The translations under genes and the position numbers were made by a program. Below are positions 29,960 through 41,915 of a DNA stretch of 64,000 bases, one piece after another (the first letter of the stretch is position 1; each line of letters starts with the position of its first letter). The DNA comes from Eutreptiella sp. 'Long Island Sound 2002' (taxonomy: Eukaryota; Euglenozoa; Euglenophyceae; Eutreptiales; Eutreptiaceae): contig OZ038381.1 of the NCBI GenBank assembly GCA_964036045.1, positions 114,101,790 to 114,165,789 of the forward strand, read 5' to 3'. Below the pieces are notes generated by a model. It was not told where the DNA came from and did not search any database. It saw nothing but the letters and a program-made list of their open reading frames with translations.

Positions 29960-32950
29960 GCCGGACCACCATCGCGCCTTGCTGAGACCTCCGCACGCGT
30001 GGTAGCGCCTTATTCAGCGCCTTGTGCGGTCTCCTTGGGCCCTTTTTTGGCCTCTTCACCTTTCGTCTCCGGGGGAAGCTACTGCAGAACGCGAACAACG
30101 TGACGTCTGTCCTCCAGAGGCACGGCGGAGGCACGACATTTAGAACGCGCAGAACGCGCAACACGCGCAACACGGAGCGCAGCGGCCTCTTGAGGCGCCA
30201 AAGATGAACGCGTGGGGAACACGCAGCACAACGACCTGCTTCTCCATCGCACCAGCGCCAGATACTTCTACTCTGATGCTCTGTGGATCGTCCCGCGTTT
30301 CGCCGGTCTCCTGCGGCTCCCGTGGAAACACAAGGGGGACAACCGAGTTGCACAACATTGGGCAGACGAGACCGGGGCTCCACATACATGGGACTCACGG
30401 CTCCGTACAAACCACGCATTGAAAGCCGCAACGGAGGACGTACGATGGGGTTGGTTCCGCAGCCGCCCACGCACCTTCTTGATCTATGCCACATCGATGA
30501 ATGGGCCGAGCAGCGCCTTCGGATGAAGCTCCGGCGGCTCGCCCGTTGCGCCAGGGGGCGCGCCATAGGGCAGGGAAGGCGGGGGGCCTCGCAGCGGCGC
30601 GCCATAGGGCATGGAAGGCGGGGGGGGCCGCGGCGGCGCGCCATAGGGCAGGGAAGGCGGGTGGCCCTGCGGCGGGTCGCCATGCGGCGGCGGCGGAGGG
30701 GGGCCCTGCGGCAACGGCGGATAGCTGGGCCACTGCGGGTCTTCGTGGTACGACTGTTGGTACTGCGGTGGCGGGGCTGGAAGGTGCGGGTACCCGCTCA
30801 TGTGAGGGGGCGCCCAATCCCAAGCGGCAGTCTGCACAACGCGTAACACGGAAAGTCCTCCTCCAGATGCGTGCGCAGAATGATACGTGTAACACGCGTA
30901 AAACGCGCATCACTCTACCATGGGCCTCCAGAGGCGCGGCGGAGGCACCAGCACGCACACCACCGGGACCACAAAGCACACAGATACCCGCGATTTCTTC
31001 GATCGCCGCCAGCTCTCCGGTGCCCACCAACGACCATGCTCCAGATGCCGGAAGTTTGAGGTTCCGTTCCTCTTCCAATTCGTACGCCATCAGGCCGGCC
31101 ATCCAGACAAACCAGACGAACTTCTCCTGCAGAACGCGGAAAACGGGAATGGTGCTCCTGAGGCAGAGTAGAAGCAAACGCGCAGAACGCGGAGAACACG
31201 CATGACGCGCGGCGCAACTATGTAGAAACACAACAGAGGACGCCCCAACACCTGCAAAACATCCGTTTCCATGTCAACAATGTCTTCTATGCCCATTGCG
31301 CTCACCCGATCGCTCACCCCACCTCCACGACCACCTTGCAGGCCCTCCATCTTCAGCTTGGCCAGACTGAGGCCCTCCGCAGGCGGGCTGAGGTCCACCG
31401 GCCATTGCGGTGCGGCGGCGCAACCCGTACAAACCGACAGGCCCTTCAAAATCCCCTCTCCCACTTGCCGCGGGCTGCTCGAGGGATACCGCTTTTCGAA
31501 CTACTCGCGGGCTGCTTCAGCCGACTAGGCGTTCTTGGTCCCGCATCTCAGCACGCTTTGCACGCTCAGGGCCCGGACACTAGTGTGCAGCAACGGTGCC
31601 AACCCGATCTCTTGCCTGCACTTGGGTTCCTCCGACAAGCAGTCCTTGTAGTGCATCACCAAGCGGCCCGTCTGTCTGCAAGATCTCTGCATTGTGTCCA
31701 GATCACGGTCGTACCCGCCTTCATGCTGGAACTTCTCTGCTCTTGTCGGTGCAGCGCTCATGCTCTTCTCCGGGCCCTTCCCGCCGATCGCAAAGGACAC
31801 GTTACCACGGGCCGGCTTGTCCTTGTCCTTCTTTTTTTTGGGCATCTCCGCCTCGGACTTCTTCGGTGGCACCTTGGGCGGGCTCCGCTCCTCCGACTTC
31901 CGCTTCTTCCTCTCTGCCATTGTCTGCGGCTCCTGCTTGACCTCCAACACGGTGGACCGTTCTGCCTTTGCGGAAGAAGAGGGGTTTCTCCCGCACAATG
32001 GTGTCATTTGGCTCGTCCTCGGAATGCTCCTTCTTCACTGTGCCTCGGGCCTGCTTCTTGCCATGGGGTGTCAATGGCTCGTCGTCGTCTTCCTCCTAAG
32101 TCTTCTCTTCTTCCTCCTGGTCTCCATCGTGCGCTGATGCCTCCTCGTCCTCGTCCTCCTCACTCTCGTCTTCCTAGCCCTCCAACCAAGTCCACAACCG
32201 GTTCGCTTGGATCTGCAGAACGCGCAGCACGCGTAACACGGTGGCGGCGCCCCCAGAGGCGGAACGAGAGGCACATCGGCGGAACGCGAAGAACGCGCAA
32301 CACGCGCAACACGCGTATGACACGGGGCAGAATCACGTACAGATGCAACACGCAACACGCCCACAACAACCTTTGTGTACTCGAACCATCCATCCGGCTT
32401 AGCGCGGCAATCTTGGACTTTTGCGGGATCGCGAGGCTTTCCTTTCTTCGTCTTGATCTGCAGGCAGTTGGTGGGGTAAGCAGCTTATCCAAAATGGAGA
32501 CTAGGGACCGTCACGGTGCGACCATACAGAACATAATGGCACTTGTCATGCATGCATACTCGATATGCGGTCACGTTGGTGAGGTACATCTCTGAGATCC
32601 TCTCGGCGATCCTTGCTGCCCACTTTCTTGCGGTTGACCCCGGCTGCCTGCAACCCAGTTGTGCAGAAATGTGTGGCACGGCCCCAGAAGCAGAAACAAA
32701 AAATGTTAAACGACCGACATCGACCTGGGAGACATCCAAAGGCACAACACCCGTACTCCAACTCATTGAACAATCCCATACATGTCTGCTGTTCGATCTA
32801 GAACACGATGAACGTGCTATGCTTCAGCGTGGTCGCGCTCCCCCAATTGCCCAGGTGGCCCTCTTTGGCCAGCCACTGCTTGTGACTGCCCGGGAAAAGC
32901 AATGCGGGCATAAAGAAACGGCTGAGGTACAGGAGGACGCGTAGCTCGCG
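29960..32950 (-). pseudogene. Multi-exon accessory gene of element B
   Basis: Exons by alignment to element A, minus strand: about 32940-32840 (CKQWL.KEG); about 32700-32371 (CRAKPDGWFEYTK); 32212-31252 (acidic/Lys-rich, then CGTKNA*SAEAARE and GILKGLSVCTGC); 31126-30988 (EKFVWFVWMAGLMAYELEEE, LPASGAW); 30831-30475 (Pro-rich, GYPHLPAPPPQYQQ, with a 45-bp repeat PYGAPP); about 30090-29960 (LPPETKGEEAKKGPKE). In-frame stops seen are TAG at 32174, 32096, 31525, 31501 and 30484, and TAA near 30022. The TAG at 31525 aligns with CAG in A (CGVKNAQS). No domain recognised; the CTGC motif suggests a metal site. Composition suggests a nuclear, intrinsically disordered protein. Confidence 0.5.
30832..32370 (-). 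other. Introns of element B accessory gene
   Basis: Introns placed by GT-AG ends and alignment to A: 32213-32370 (158 bp), 31127-31251 (125 bp) and 30832-30987 (156 bp). All contain CGCGTT(T/C)TGCGCGTNTT-type runs, and the first and third also a GCCTC(C/T)GG.G(A/G)GG motif like that of the A introns. The 31127-31251 intron falls inside a block of 23 residues that is continuous in A. Confidence 0.6.
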
Positions 32951-33306
32951 CAAAACGTAGGTTCCGGCCTGCAGAAGCGTGATGTCTGTTACGTGCGGAA
33001 CGCGCAACACGCCTTGCACGGATATGCGACACGAGTTATTCAATTTCCAGAGGCACACCTAGAATCGAACGCTTAGAACACGTAACACGCGTAACACGGA
33101 GCACACGGAGCACACGGAGCACGAAAGCCAAGGTAGAGGCAACGGCACGATACGCTTCTCACATGGAAAACGGTGGAAATGAACAAAACGGATGCTTCCA
33201 CGACGTCCGGCACGTTCGAAAACCCCCCGGAACAACAAAACTTTATGGATTCATTTTTGACGAACAAAAAACGTCGATTCCGTTCTGCGCGTGGTAGACA
33301 AAGGAA

Positions 33307-33673
33307 TATATTATTGTAGTCTCTTTGATTTTGGACTGAAGGGGGTGGTGCCATGGGGTGCAACACATGAATACATGTACGACATTGCAAAGTGTTGATC
33401 CTGACGTTGCACTGTGCCTGTGCCTGTACCTTGGGATGAGACTCAATGAGAGGGAAAGGCAAAACAAAGGGGGGGGGGGCAATGCTGGAAGGGGGTGCTG
33501 GAAGGGGTGCTGGAAGGGGTTCCAGCACTGGAAGGGTTCGCTAGAAGGGTCCGCTAGAAGGGGGTTCCAACGTTGGAAGGGGTTCAAGCACGGGTTCCAG
33601 CAAAGGGTTCCAGCGCAGAAAGGAGTCAGCAGGTGTTCCAGCGGTCACACCTTTGGTGTTTGTCACAGAAACC
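33307..33673. other. E3 sequence right of B, with GGGGTTCCAGC minisatellite
   Basis: TGCCTGTGCCTGTACC-like sequence at 33410-33430, a G run at 33468, then minisatellite at 33480-33640 just before the transposase-like gene. No gene. Confidence 0.6.
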
Positions 33674-35690
33674 ATGGAAAAGGCGGTTGCCGCCTTGGTG
33701 GGTAGCATCCCATAGCTCAAGCCATACACGGCCATCAAGGGAGAGGCCCGAGCAGAGCGGCGGCACCACATACAGACCATCACGCGGGAAGTTTTAGTGG
33801 ATCCGGAGGCAGTCGTCGTTGAGGTTGGTGGGGGCTTGTACATCCGTTTCGCCGGGCACGACGACGATGAGGACCCTCGTGTAGTGCGCGCCATCGGACT
33901 GTGGGCCACCGGTAGGAGATTGAAGTTATCAATACGGCAGATGTTGGCCCTCCCGCGCGAATGCACGTGCCGCGATCTTGCCGAAGCGCGCACAAGGTTA
34001 ACACCGCACTCCACCACAACCTACGCTATCAATGGCCCCAACATGATCGAGCGGCGGTGCGCAGCGACAACAACGCTAGAAGAGCTCATTTTTGCGCAGT
34101 TGAAGATAGCCGAGACCCTAGGGGAGCTTGAAGTGAAAACTGAGAAGATTTGGATTTTCATATGCCCCGATGCAACGTCATTGTGGCACACATCCGTCAC
34201 TAAGATCGATGTTTTTGTAAACTGGTGGGCCTCGGGGTTTTCTGCTGCGGGGGACATCCATAAATGGGTGATGTGGGCGTGCATGGATGGCCCCGATGAC
34301 GCCGCATGGCTACAGGCTTTAGAAGAGGATGCGGGCCTAAATGCCCAAATCATCCACCTTCAGGAAAGTTGTACATTCCGTGTGAAAAACGAAACCAAAA
34401 AGTTTCAATGTAAATTGACCGGGGATGGGAAAGTAATGATGGTGACGAACGGGGGGGGGGGGGGGGGAGTGTTGGTGGGGCTGCCCCGATGCCACCGGGT
34501 TGGTGCCGATAGAGGGCACGATAAACAAAATTCAATGGGGGGCATTTCTTCGAAGTGTGTGTATTTGCATTGGAGACTATGCACACGCAGTTTGTAGGGT
34601 AACCAGTGCTTTCAAGAAGCGCTTGACAGAAACTATTATCAATAATATTAATAATACCACCTTGACAACGGGTGTTGTTGGAGTGCGGCGAATCGCTAGT
34701 GAGTTTGCCGATATATGGTCTACCCTTTTAGCAGATGTAAAGCATGTGACAGGCTTTTCCAAAAGACCAATAAGGCGGGGCAATTTGATATTAGCACCTC
34801 TATGTTGTTCTTGACAAACCCGAAGTACCATGTTCGCATTGTACATGGCCTCAGGAACCATTTTCCTAACACCACTTTTGGTGGTGTCCTCTTGTGGACA
34901 CTAATTGAAGTATTGCTGCGCAATATGCGTAGCCTATATTCCTTGTGGAGGCAAAAGACACCATTGACCAATGGTCAGGTGCAAGAGGCCAAGACAAGAA
35001 AGGGCAAAAGACAAGATGCAGGACACGAAGGGCCATGCACGCAGACCCAAAGTAGCCGGGGTATGCACCATCAGCATCCACTATCGAAGCGCGCCCTCAA
35101 GAGCGGATCCAAGAGCCCACCTCACCACTGCATGATCCGAGGATTGCCAACCCCATGGGAGTGGGTGAAACGGACTCTCCAGCCCCAAGATGTGACAAAG
35201 AGACGGATAACTTGCAGCACTCTAGAATTTCAATGACGCCATTATCACAAGATGAACAACACCATGAAGAGCTAAACCTTTGGGGTGCGTCGCTAGAAGG
35301 TGTGCGCAAGAACCCCCCCCTTCGGGCGCCCTTTTGGCATGTTTACCCAAGCCACACCACCTTGTGCCAATCACCACATGTTTAAGCCCCTTTTGGTGGC
35401 TGATTTTCACTTTTGTCCGAAATGGTCCGTTTTCCCGGATTTTCTACACCCCGCCTTTTGTTGGAAGGGGGGTTGTAGCATCCTTTTTGCACCCTTTTTG
35501 CGCCCTTTGTGCACCCCCCTTTCTGTGCTAGAACCCCCTTTACAGTGGCCCATTGTGGAGCGGTGCTCCAAAAAAATCGTAACCTTTATGTGTTCAGCAG
35601 TATACCTGCGGAACACAGGCATAAGCCTTTCAAACTTGCTGTCAAAAAAAGCATGCGTGGGTGGTGCCTTCGCCGCCCACGCGTTTCATG
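33674..35690 (+). pseudogene. E3 transposase-like protein, broken
   Basis: ATG at 33674 opens MEKAVAALVGSIP, then TAG at 33713-33715, then continues in phase LKPYTAIKGEARAERRHH. It aligns on both sides of the TAG with the E1 start (VNEALRALNSANPGRYTE, ARRRRLKAVQ). Catalytic-type motifs: IFICPDATSLWHTSV near 34165, and CKLTGDGKVMMVTNGG near 34425 followed by a G run that shifts the frame. The C-terminal motif VFSSIPAEHRHKPFKLAV with MRGWCLRRP is at 35595-35690. A TGA follows before HGLTHVLNMEILDVGLR, which still matches the family end. Not assignable to a named superfamily from memory. Confidence 0.55.
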
Positions 35691-35699
35691 ACATGGTCT

Positions 35700-36384
35700 G
35701 ACCCATGTATTGAACATGGAGATCCTTGACGTGGGGTTACGACACCGAGCGGCCCGGCAAAGGCTTGCCCTTGGCAAGACCACAAGGGACCGAAGAAAAA
35801 GGCACTGCATGTACGCTTAAGAAGCCAAATTTGAACCTGGTGGATGCATTTGGTGCCCTTCTTGCACAAATCCTTGGCGTAATAGAAATCCCCCCGCAGA
35901 AAGGGTGCAGAAAGGGGGTTCCAGCGCACAAAGGGTGTGCAGAAAGGGTGGAGACGAGTGGACCCATGGGGTTGACTTCCAACCCAATCGGAGCCATGCC
36001 TCACCGATTTTGCGGCAGTGCCCTTTTGGCGGGTGGTTTGAGCCCATTAGCTCGGGCTTGCGCGTCCTCAACGTGCAGGAAGACATGTCCTACCGGCAAG
36101 TCGTATGCCCTTCTTCCTGCCAAGGAGAAATCCGATATTCCTGTGGGGGGTTTTGTTGCTCATGTCGCTCAACATGTGCGCGACACACATCACATGACAC
36201 AATAACGGGTGTTGGTACAAAAGGTTGTTTGGTATGTGTTTCCTTTGATTACCACGGGAGGCTTTGATTTAAGAGGTTTTTTTTCCGGATGACCAGAATT
36301 AAAGGGGTAAAAAATTGGTATTGCTCCTTAGAAACGAAGGAAAAATTTGGTATGAGGCCCCTTGCTGCTGCCTCCTATAGTGGA
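35700..36384. other. E3 right flank, no recognised gene
   Basis: An open frame at 35726-36205 (+) has no motif I recognise and overlaps minisatellite at 35895-35950. A segment VLNVQEDMSYRQVVCPSSC in another frame (about 36060-36120) looks protein-like but stands alone. Confidence 0.35.
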
Positions 36385-36490
36385 TGTTCATTGTGGATTC
36401 CGGGTGGGCTGTGGATGGTTGCTATTTCCTGGTGGGCTCTGGATGGTTGCGGTTATTTCCTGGAGGGTTGTGGATGATTACCGTTATTTC
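36385..36490. repeat. GTGGATGATTACCGTTATTTCCTG minisatellite, left block
   Basis: About four units of 25-32 bp. The same units occur at 54695-54795, so both outer borders of the Penelope-like locus lie in one minisatellite, which is likely the insertion target. Confidence 0.8.
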
Positions 36491-37180
36491 TCTCAATCCC
36501 AGTCTTGATTTACCCAAGCCAAACCTTGTACCTCTTCAGGCGCACACGGAGCAAAAGAGCCAAGCAGGCGCTAACATAAACAAACAATCTGTTTTGAGAA
36601 CAAGGCAAGGCACTTGAATGGCCACCCAGCGCATAGACTGTGACATCCTGCTGGTAGCTATTCATGTGCAAGGGCATTCAACATCGTATGCATGTACAAC
36701 GTGTATGTGGATATACACATCATATGCTCACCTGGTCTTTTTTCGTGGACCAGCTGTCGTTCCGTGTGTGCTGTCTCTGCTGTGCTGTGCTGTGCTGTGT
36801 TGTGCTGTAATGTGCTTTGCTGTGCTGTGCCGTGCCGTGTCGTGCTGTGCCTTGCTGTGCCGTGTTGTGTTGTGCCGTGCTGTGTTTCGCTGTGACTGAT
36901 TGTGCTGTGCTGTGTGGTGCCTGCTCACCTGGTCTCTCGCCATTCTTGCACCGGTAGTCCCCATCGTGCAAGCCTTTGGTACAGTGTGTGTTTCCACCAT
37001 GATTCTGGATACCCTTTGTTTTGCAGGTCACTGAACGCCTGCTGCATATTGTGCATCGCATCCTGCTTTGTGTCCCTGTAATATGCACAGTTTTTTGCCA
37101 TTGCCGGTGTGAGGGATCTTAGTGTGCGCTTTGCTTTACCGTTGTACCAATCAGGAAACCTCCGCAGTCGCTAGTGTGCC
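36491..37180 (-). repeat. Penelope-like element 3' end, downstream pseudo-LTR
   Basis: Encodes the RT C-terminus (RLRRFPDWYNGKAKRTLRSL, then QQAFSDLQNKGYPESWW) and the 3' untranslated region, which includes the TGTGC microsatellite. It pairs with 53998-54690. TAG at 37171-37173 stands where the other copy has CAG (TAQQRLRRFPDW against TAH*RLRRFPDW). Confidence 0.75.
36776..36920. repeat. TGTGC / TGCTG pentanucleotide microsatellite
   Basis: TGCTGTGCTGTG-type repeats with CCGTG variants. The second copy is at 54289-54432. It lies inside the Penelope-like 3' end. Confidence 0.9.
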
Positions 37181-40100
37181 GTGTGGTACTTCTGTCCTTT
37201 ATCCGCCAGCGACAGTCTCACATAAGGTGGTGCCGTCGCCATACCTGTGTCCTGGCATCTTGCTGCCGGTACTACTGTGAATTGGGCTTGCAAAAATGTC
37301 CATGTGTCCCCCCCACCTTAATATTGGAGCTTCACATCGTACATTTCCTCAAATGATTTCTGCAATGTCTGCACGGAAGTGGACCGGTATTTTACACCCA
37401 TGTTATTGTCACGGAAGTGGGCAGGCTGTCCCGGCAGTTCACAGGGATGAATAGCCTGTGGGCCCTCAGGCGCGAAGGGTAGGACGTGGGAGTAGAAACG
37501 GTGTTCTCGCATGAGGCATAATGCATTGGCGCACGGGGCAGAAATGGTGCCCCCTATGGCAATACCGTTAATTTTTTCTTATATAGCATTGCCAATGACG
37601 AAAATATCATTGTGAAAAATGTCAAACCTGAGGAAGTCTTTCACTTCAGTGAACCTGACATTCGTGTAACACTCTGGCGCCCCTGACCCAATTCTGTCCA
37701 ATTTTCTGTCAAGTTTATTTATGGCAAACCGTAACTCTTGGCCTCTGCCCCTGTTCGGCCTTCGTCCACGTAGCACGGCATCATGTAGGTCCTGCACTGC
37801 ATCTCAGACCCCTTCTCTGGACAATGATGGGAACATTGATTTTATATCCAACTCGAAGAGCTCAATTTCTGTATCCTTCAGCTCCCCTGCGTTCCACTTT
37901 TTGCGATGCTGGCGTTCCAATACCTTACCATGCCTAGCACATCTTTGCACTGCTTCATCTCCAGGCTAGGCACATATTTCAAGCTCTCAGTGATTAACAG
38001 ATTCAGGCACCGACCGATGATGCGACCTCTGGCGCGCAAAGGGTGGCGGTAATGGAAGAAGACAATGCGTGTGGCAAGGGGCTCGGGTGCAGGGGGTGAC
38101 AGCAGTGTGGGTGTGCGTGTGCGTATGTGGGCGTATAGCTCTGGCGACGGTTGTAGCGCTGGGTGGGTGATTGTGCCCAGGGTCCATTGTAGCTTGCGCA
38201 GTCTCCATTACAGGGCGTCCAGCGCCTCATAGCGCGGTCGGCCCAGAAATTCGGTCATGAACATTCCCGGAATGTGGGAGTTGGATGTGACCAGTGCAAA
38301 CAGGTGCCTAGGCTGATCTGTCACGTAAGGTACAACATGCTGATGCCATACGTCACCAGGGATGTGGTGTAGCATGAAGTGTGCAGGGGGGTAGCCCCAT
38401 CCTTTCAGATCATCAAACTTGTTTTTCCCCAGAAATCTCGTTGTGGGTGGCCCCTTCTTCTTCCCTTGGGTCCAGTATTTTTTCACATTGTGTGCGTGTG
38501 CGTGCTCCCTGAGAATGGTCATGGCCTGTGCGCGTGCTTCATGTGCTGACGGGAATTCACCCACCAGCCGGAACTGTGTTTCGTCGGACAAGTTCCGGAG
38601 CATGTCCTTCATGGCCCCTACCCAGCAGTGTGCGGATAACTGGCCTCCATTTTTGTCGACGATCTCAAATTTCTAGTCTGGCCCGAACCGTGTGGCCATG
38701 TCTCGCACTGTTTGTTCCCATAAGAACCAGGGGGTCAGTTTTTTGTTTTCCCTCCACCCCATTCTCGCTGCTGACAGCGTGTCAGTGTAGCACTGTCGTA
38801 CCGCCTGTTCCCCTTGTTTTTGTGGTAGCACGGCCACGAAAAGCTGGCGGAGTGACTGTACTACCGTCCGCTTAACGAATTTCCATGACGGGTGTACATC
38901 GTTTTTTGCGTTTTGGGTCAGTACGCGCGCATACTTGCCAAACAGTGACCGCAGGAGGTCAGGATGTCATACAAACAGGTGCCCCTCCACCAGTGGTATG
39001 CCCCAGCGCTTGCTGAGTTGGGCAAATGCACATTCAGCACTATCTACATTGTGTGCATGTCCTGCAGCGTGTCCGCTGGCGGGTGTCCTTTGAGCAGGTC
39101 CGCCACCGTCGGGTTGCGGACGTACACAGTCTTACTTACTGATATCAGATACTTACGCAGGTACAGTGGGAGGGGTAACTTATCCAGGTGTGAGGTGAAG
39201 ACCTTTTGCATACCAAACCGTTCGAGGTTATGCATGCATGGGACTCGCAGGTTGACATGGTTCGGTAGACTCAGACCCAGTGCGTTTCGCAGGCGCAGTG
39301 CCACCTTTTGGTAGCACTTATTCCTCACCGGTCCGCTACAGTATTTGTTTGCCATCGTCAGTATGTGCAAGTGTTCGTGTGGGGGCAGGGGGGAGCGCAT
39401 TCTGTCACCCAATTGGTGAATCAAGGCGGCAATCTGTGCCTTGGTATAACGTGGTGTCACCAACTTACCTTGGAGGAGGAGTTTCCATTTTCTGTCTGTG
39501 GGCATGGTATCTTTCACATTGAGTACAGGGGCCAGTTTCCTGAACCAGAATTGTTCCCTGCCGTCCGCCATGGACGCTTTGGGCAGGTTTTCAATTGGTA
39601 ATACACCGAACCACTCCAAACCCGTCTTTGCCATGATGGGGTAGAGCTTGCCCAAACCCCTGACTCCGTTACGTCCGAAGAGGGTCTGCCAGGATTTGGC
39701 ACCCCTTCTATGCTGTAGGAATGGTGTGACCACTTTTTTGAGTGATTTGATTGCACCTGTCTGTCCTATGTACACCCTGCGGGTTTTCACAGACCAGACA
39801 GCGTATATCCACATACCTAGTTCTCCCACCGTGTGTGCTGCGTGCTCACATTTGTCAGCATATGCCCATAGTCGTCTCAGCCAGGGCTGCGGCGACTCTC
39901 GCAGTAGGGTGTTCAGTTGGTCCAGGTGCTTTACCCAGTGCTGTTCTGTCCAGTGTGTCCCAAACTCCCGTGCACTGTTCACTAGTGTGTGCAGGGTGCG
40001 CCAGAAATGGTCCCTGACGCTCGCTCTCGTGGTGTGCCGGCATTTGTGCTTAGGTAGGGGGTGCAACAGGTGGTCATTGTGCATGCCCAGTGCTCCTGTG

Positions 40101-41026
40101 TGTGAAATAACATCGTTCAGGGTGACACTTTGGTCCCCTTTCCGCCCCGTGATCCAGTACATCGTGAAACCCAGTTTCTCTGTGACTTGTGCCCTCGGTC
40201 CCTGTCTCTAGAGGAAGGGTATTGCTGGTGCTGACCCGGTCAGTACAATGGAGCACTCTGTGGGGCACTCCTGCCACCAGTTGAATAGCTCCAGGTGGAC
40301 GGGATGTGTGCCGGGGCATATCACTATTACGCTGGTGTGTAGGTCACGTGGGCTGTATACGCGTGCGCGCAAGGTGTGTACCAGGTTCTTTGTGTGGGGT
40401 GGCTGCACAATCCATAGCGCTCTGTAGGGGGCAGGATTTGGCGAAAATCCAGTCATCGTGTGCTATGCCTCCTATGAGCCTTTCAGATGGTACTGTACAA
40501 ACAAATCTGTTTGTTGTGCGCGCGCTGGCAGGTAATCCGACAATGTCTTGCAGACGAAAGGTGTGCATCCAGGAGTCGGCCCATGGTGTGGGTACAGCCC
40601 AGTAGCCGGCATCGGTGAACGTGGCTGTGTCCTGGTACTCTAAGTATATGTTGGCCATGGCCTCGGCAAAATCATACAGGTCCTGCAGGGACACCGTTCT
40701 CCAGCTGGTAATGTTCTCAGACTGTGTGAACCAGTCCCAGTAATGTGCGAGGTGCAGGGATTGTTGGATATGCTGTGCCAGTGGCTGCAGTATTGCCCGC
40801 AGTGGGTGTAGTTCGTCTACGGGAAGGGAGTGATTGAACAGAGTTGGTCCGGGTTGTCCATCGCGTCCGTCTGCATTGATCCTCCTTGCTTGCCCCATTG
40901 TATCCTCCAGTCTTCGCCTCCACGCGTTACGCACAGTGTCCCTGTGCTGTAGTATACGCCGGATGTGCGCGGCTGCTTGTGCAGTGATTTCCGCCGGTAC
41001 CTCAACATGAGGTATGGGATGTAGCG
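37180..41026 (-). pseudogene. Penelope-like polyprotein: N-terminal region, GIY-YIG endonuclease and reverse transcriptase
   Basis: Frame 41090-40344 is N-terminal region of unknown fold (NIYLEYQDTATFTDAGYW, LIGGIAHDDWIF). Frame 40162-39044 carries GIY-YIG: W118-I-Y120, Y131-I-G133, catalytic-type R202/E203 and N215 (GREQFWFRKLAPVLN), counting from 40162. It is followed by the ANKYCSGPVRNK...NHVNLRVP region. Frame 38612-38208 (RLVGEFPSAHEARAQA; FDDLKGWGYPP) leads into RT. RT motifs at 37797-37318: VKDFLRFDIF, NGIAIGGTISAPCANA, and FRDNNMGVKY where YxDD would be expected. TAA interrupts near 37577 and 37320. Retrotransposition by target-primed synthesis is the known role; this copy looks dead and lacks a recognisable DD pair. 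Confidence 0.6.
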
Positions 41027-41214
41027 TTCTAGGGCGTGGTGCGGAAGCCCTAGTTAGAACGCAATTTCTGGAACATCCACCTACCCTCAATTTTGGGGCA
41101 AACCACCTAAAAAAATGGATTCAGCACCCTCAAAAACCCCCCATCCCCTTTCTTTCCCCACATAACCCTCATTGTAGGGGTGGTTTTTGGGGGGGGGGGG
41201 TCAAAGAGTTAGAG

Positions 41215-41335
41215 CACAGTTAGAACAGAGTTAGAACGCAATTAGAGCACCTTGCTCTAACCAGTTATCGCGCTAGTTATCGCGCGATAACTCAGTTATC
41301 GCGTAGTTATCGCGTGTAGTTATCGCGCACCCCTC
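41215..41335. repeat. E2 left subterminal GTTAGAGCAC / TTATCGCG block
   Basis: Dense copies of AGTTAGAGCA and GTTATCGCG, homologous to 13410-13510 of E1. Confidence 0.85.
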
Positions 41336-41397
41336 CTCCCTCCCTCCCTAGGACAAACAACACAAAACACTTGGCACAAAGCATGTGTGGTCGTTTT

Positions 41398-41890
41398 TCA
41401 TACAAAGTCATCAATGTCTGAGGCCTTGGCTGCCTCCAGTCCCAAAGGCCCTTGCTCCAGGGCGTTCATGGACATGCAATGGTGCATGTGGCGGAGGGAC
41501 ACACTTGGCCTAACCAACGACCAACCCTTAAAACAATTTTTGAGCCTCCTTTTGTAAGGCCCATGCCGATACTCCGTTGGGATGGAGGAAAACTGAAAAA
41601 TGTTCCTCCATTTCTCGGCAAAAAAGGTGGAATGTGCCAAGCACCAATGGATCCACCTGGTGGGGGACCAACCTCAGTCTCCCCACGCTTTTGAAAATTT
41701 TGTGGTCAACGCACGGTGGCGTTCCACTTGGGTTAGAGTGTACAACTCCCTCACCCTCCAAAGCTCATACAAACCCTCAATGCATTTCACCATGACATGC
41801 ACAACAACCCATAACATAGGTCCCCCAGGGGTCCTCACTGTGGGGACATGCTCTTTGAGGCAATCCACAAATTGCCTTTGAAAGGGGGGG
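41398..41890 (-). pseudogene. E2 transposase-like C-terminal fragment
   Basis: Contains VDCLKEHVPTVRTPGGP-type sequence, WIHWCLAHSTFFAEKW-equivalent (HSTFFAEKWRNIFQFSSIP) and TEYRHGPYKRRLKN, nearly identical to E1 13599-14080. The N-terminal two thirds with the D and GDGK motifs are deleted: the coiled-coil gene begins directly at about 41913. E2 is therefore non-autonomous. Confidence 0.7.
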
Positions 41891-41915
41891 GAAATTAGGA
41901 AAAGTTTGGTGCTTG

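Larger units (their letters stand above)
28637..33306. mobile_element. Element B: piggyBac-type transposon, 5'/internal deleted, nested in E3
   Basis: The left end TTCC(A)TTGTCTAC (28637-28649) and right end GTAGACAAAGGAA (33294-33306) are inverted, and TA lies outside each (28635-28636, 33307-33308). The same ends bound element A. It carries the multi-exon accessory gene on the minus strand and only the last part of the transposase frame, an acidic tail at about 29.0-29.4 kb. The transposase catalytic core is missing, so B would depend on another copy. Confidence 0.7.
23096..35990. mobile_element. Element E3: divergent relative of E1/E2, with element B inserted
   Basis: E3 has the same gene order as E1/E2 but on the plus strand: oxygenase gene (to 26858), WY/coiled-coil gene (27132-28229), transposase-like gene (33674-35690). 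A phrase GCTAGAAGGTG...GCGCA-AACCCCC occurs at 23100, recurs at the end of two N-terminal repeat units (23750, 24405), and appears again near 35289. GGGGTTCCAGC minisatellites are scattered throughout. Inverted termini were not found, so borders are approximate. Confidence 0.5.

Noticed and set aside
29217-30005. 262-codon plus-strand frame in element B
   Set aside because: It runs antisense across the transposase tail and accessory exons and has no homologue in A.
31336-32595. 419-codon plus-strand frame in element B
   Set aside because: Antisense to exons whose minus-strand translation aligns with element A.
36618-36899. Cys-rich protein from the TGTGC microsatellite
   Set aside because: Cysteines come from the repeat (CAVLCCAV...); the coding signal in this region is on the other strand (RT C-terminus).
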